Assembly (NCBI RefSeq): GCF_901709675.1
Contig: NC_051095.1
Coordinates: forward strand, 11,235,956-11,299,955
Direction: 5' to 3'
Origin: Syngnathus acus
Taxonomy: Eukaryota > Chordata > Actinopteri > Syngnathiformes > Syngnathidae
Length of the DNA stretch: 64,000 nucleotides
Shown here piece after piece: positions 55,522 to 64,000 of this stretch; position 1 is the stretch's first letter; each line of letters starts with the position of its first letter. Under the pieces are notes generated by a model, which was not told where the DNA came from, did not search any database, and was given only the letters and a program-made list of their open reading frames with translations. A program made the position numbers and the translations under genes.

Positions 55522-64000
<8,479 letters not shown>

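Overview
The window is nuclear DNA of a ray-finned fish, most likely a percomorph teleost. Supporting signs are vertebrate exon-intron genes with GT-AG junctions, tRNA-derived SINEs of teleost type, fold-back DNA transposons, and very long simple repeats such as (TG)n, (GA)n, (GATA)n and (GGAT)n. I see no prokaryotic, viral or CRISPR content. The species cannot be fixed by eye. All four recognised genes are on the + strand.

Layout. (1) 302-559 is the last coding exon of a GABA-A receptor alpha subunit of the alpha4/alpha6 type, probably gabra6, with a poly(A) signal at 633. (2) 560-5216 is a spacer holding a MITE-like element and an intact-looking SINE; it ends in a GC-rich promoter with a palindromic NRF-1 type site. 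(3) 5217-35150 is a complete GABA-A receptor beta2 gene (gabrb2) of ten coding exons. It includes one in-frame 47-codon cassette exon in the large cytoplasmic loop. Introns 3 and 4 (14.4 and 7.3 kb) hold most of the repeats. (4) 39649-52259 is a complete class 5 P4-ATPase gene of the ATP10 family (atp10b by synteny), with 21 coding exons and one single-base frameshift in exon 10. (5) 55522-63986 is the copper-transporting P1B-ATPase atp7a. It covers the start codon, all six metal-binding domains and most of the catalytic core; the 3' end lies beyond the window.

Biology. The alpha and beta genes encode partner subunits of one inhibitory chloride channel. In mammals beta genes sit beside ATP10 paralogues (GABRB3/ATP10A, GABRB2/ATP10B, GABRB1/ATP10D), so the gabrb2-atp10b pair here looks like the same ancient linkage. 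The alpha and beta genes are tail-to-head here, whereas the mammalian GABRB2/GABRA6 pair is divergent.

Most notable. (a) A fold-back hairpin with 60-64 nt arms lies about 480 nt upstream of gabrb2 exon 4. (b) A 408-nt atp10b intron consists largely of an inverted repeat with ~87-nt arms. (c) The gabrb2 loop cassette exon differs from the mammalian beta2-long exon and lies downstream of a 157-nt (TG)n tract next to a splice donor. (d) A cluster of one-base insertions and deletions in atp7a, some mutually compensating, would falsely suggest loss of the CPC copper motif; it looks like sequence error. I found no undescribed multi-gene system; this is an ordinary vertebrate locus with interesting RNA-level and repeat structure.
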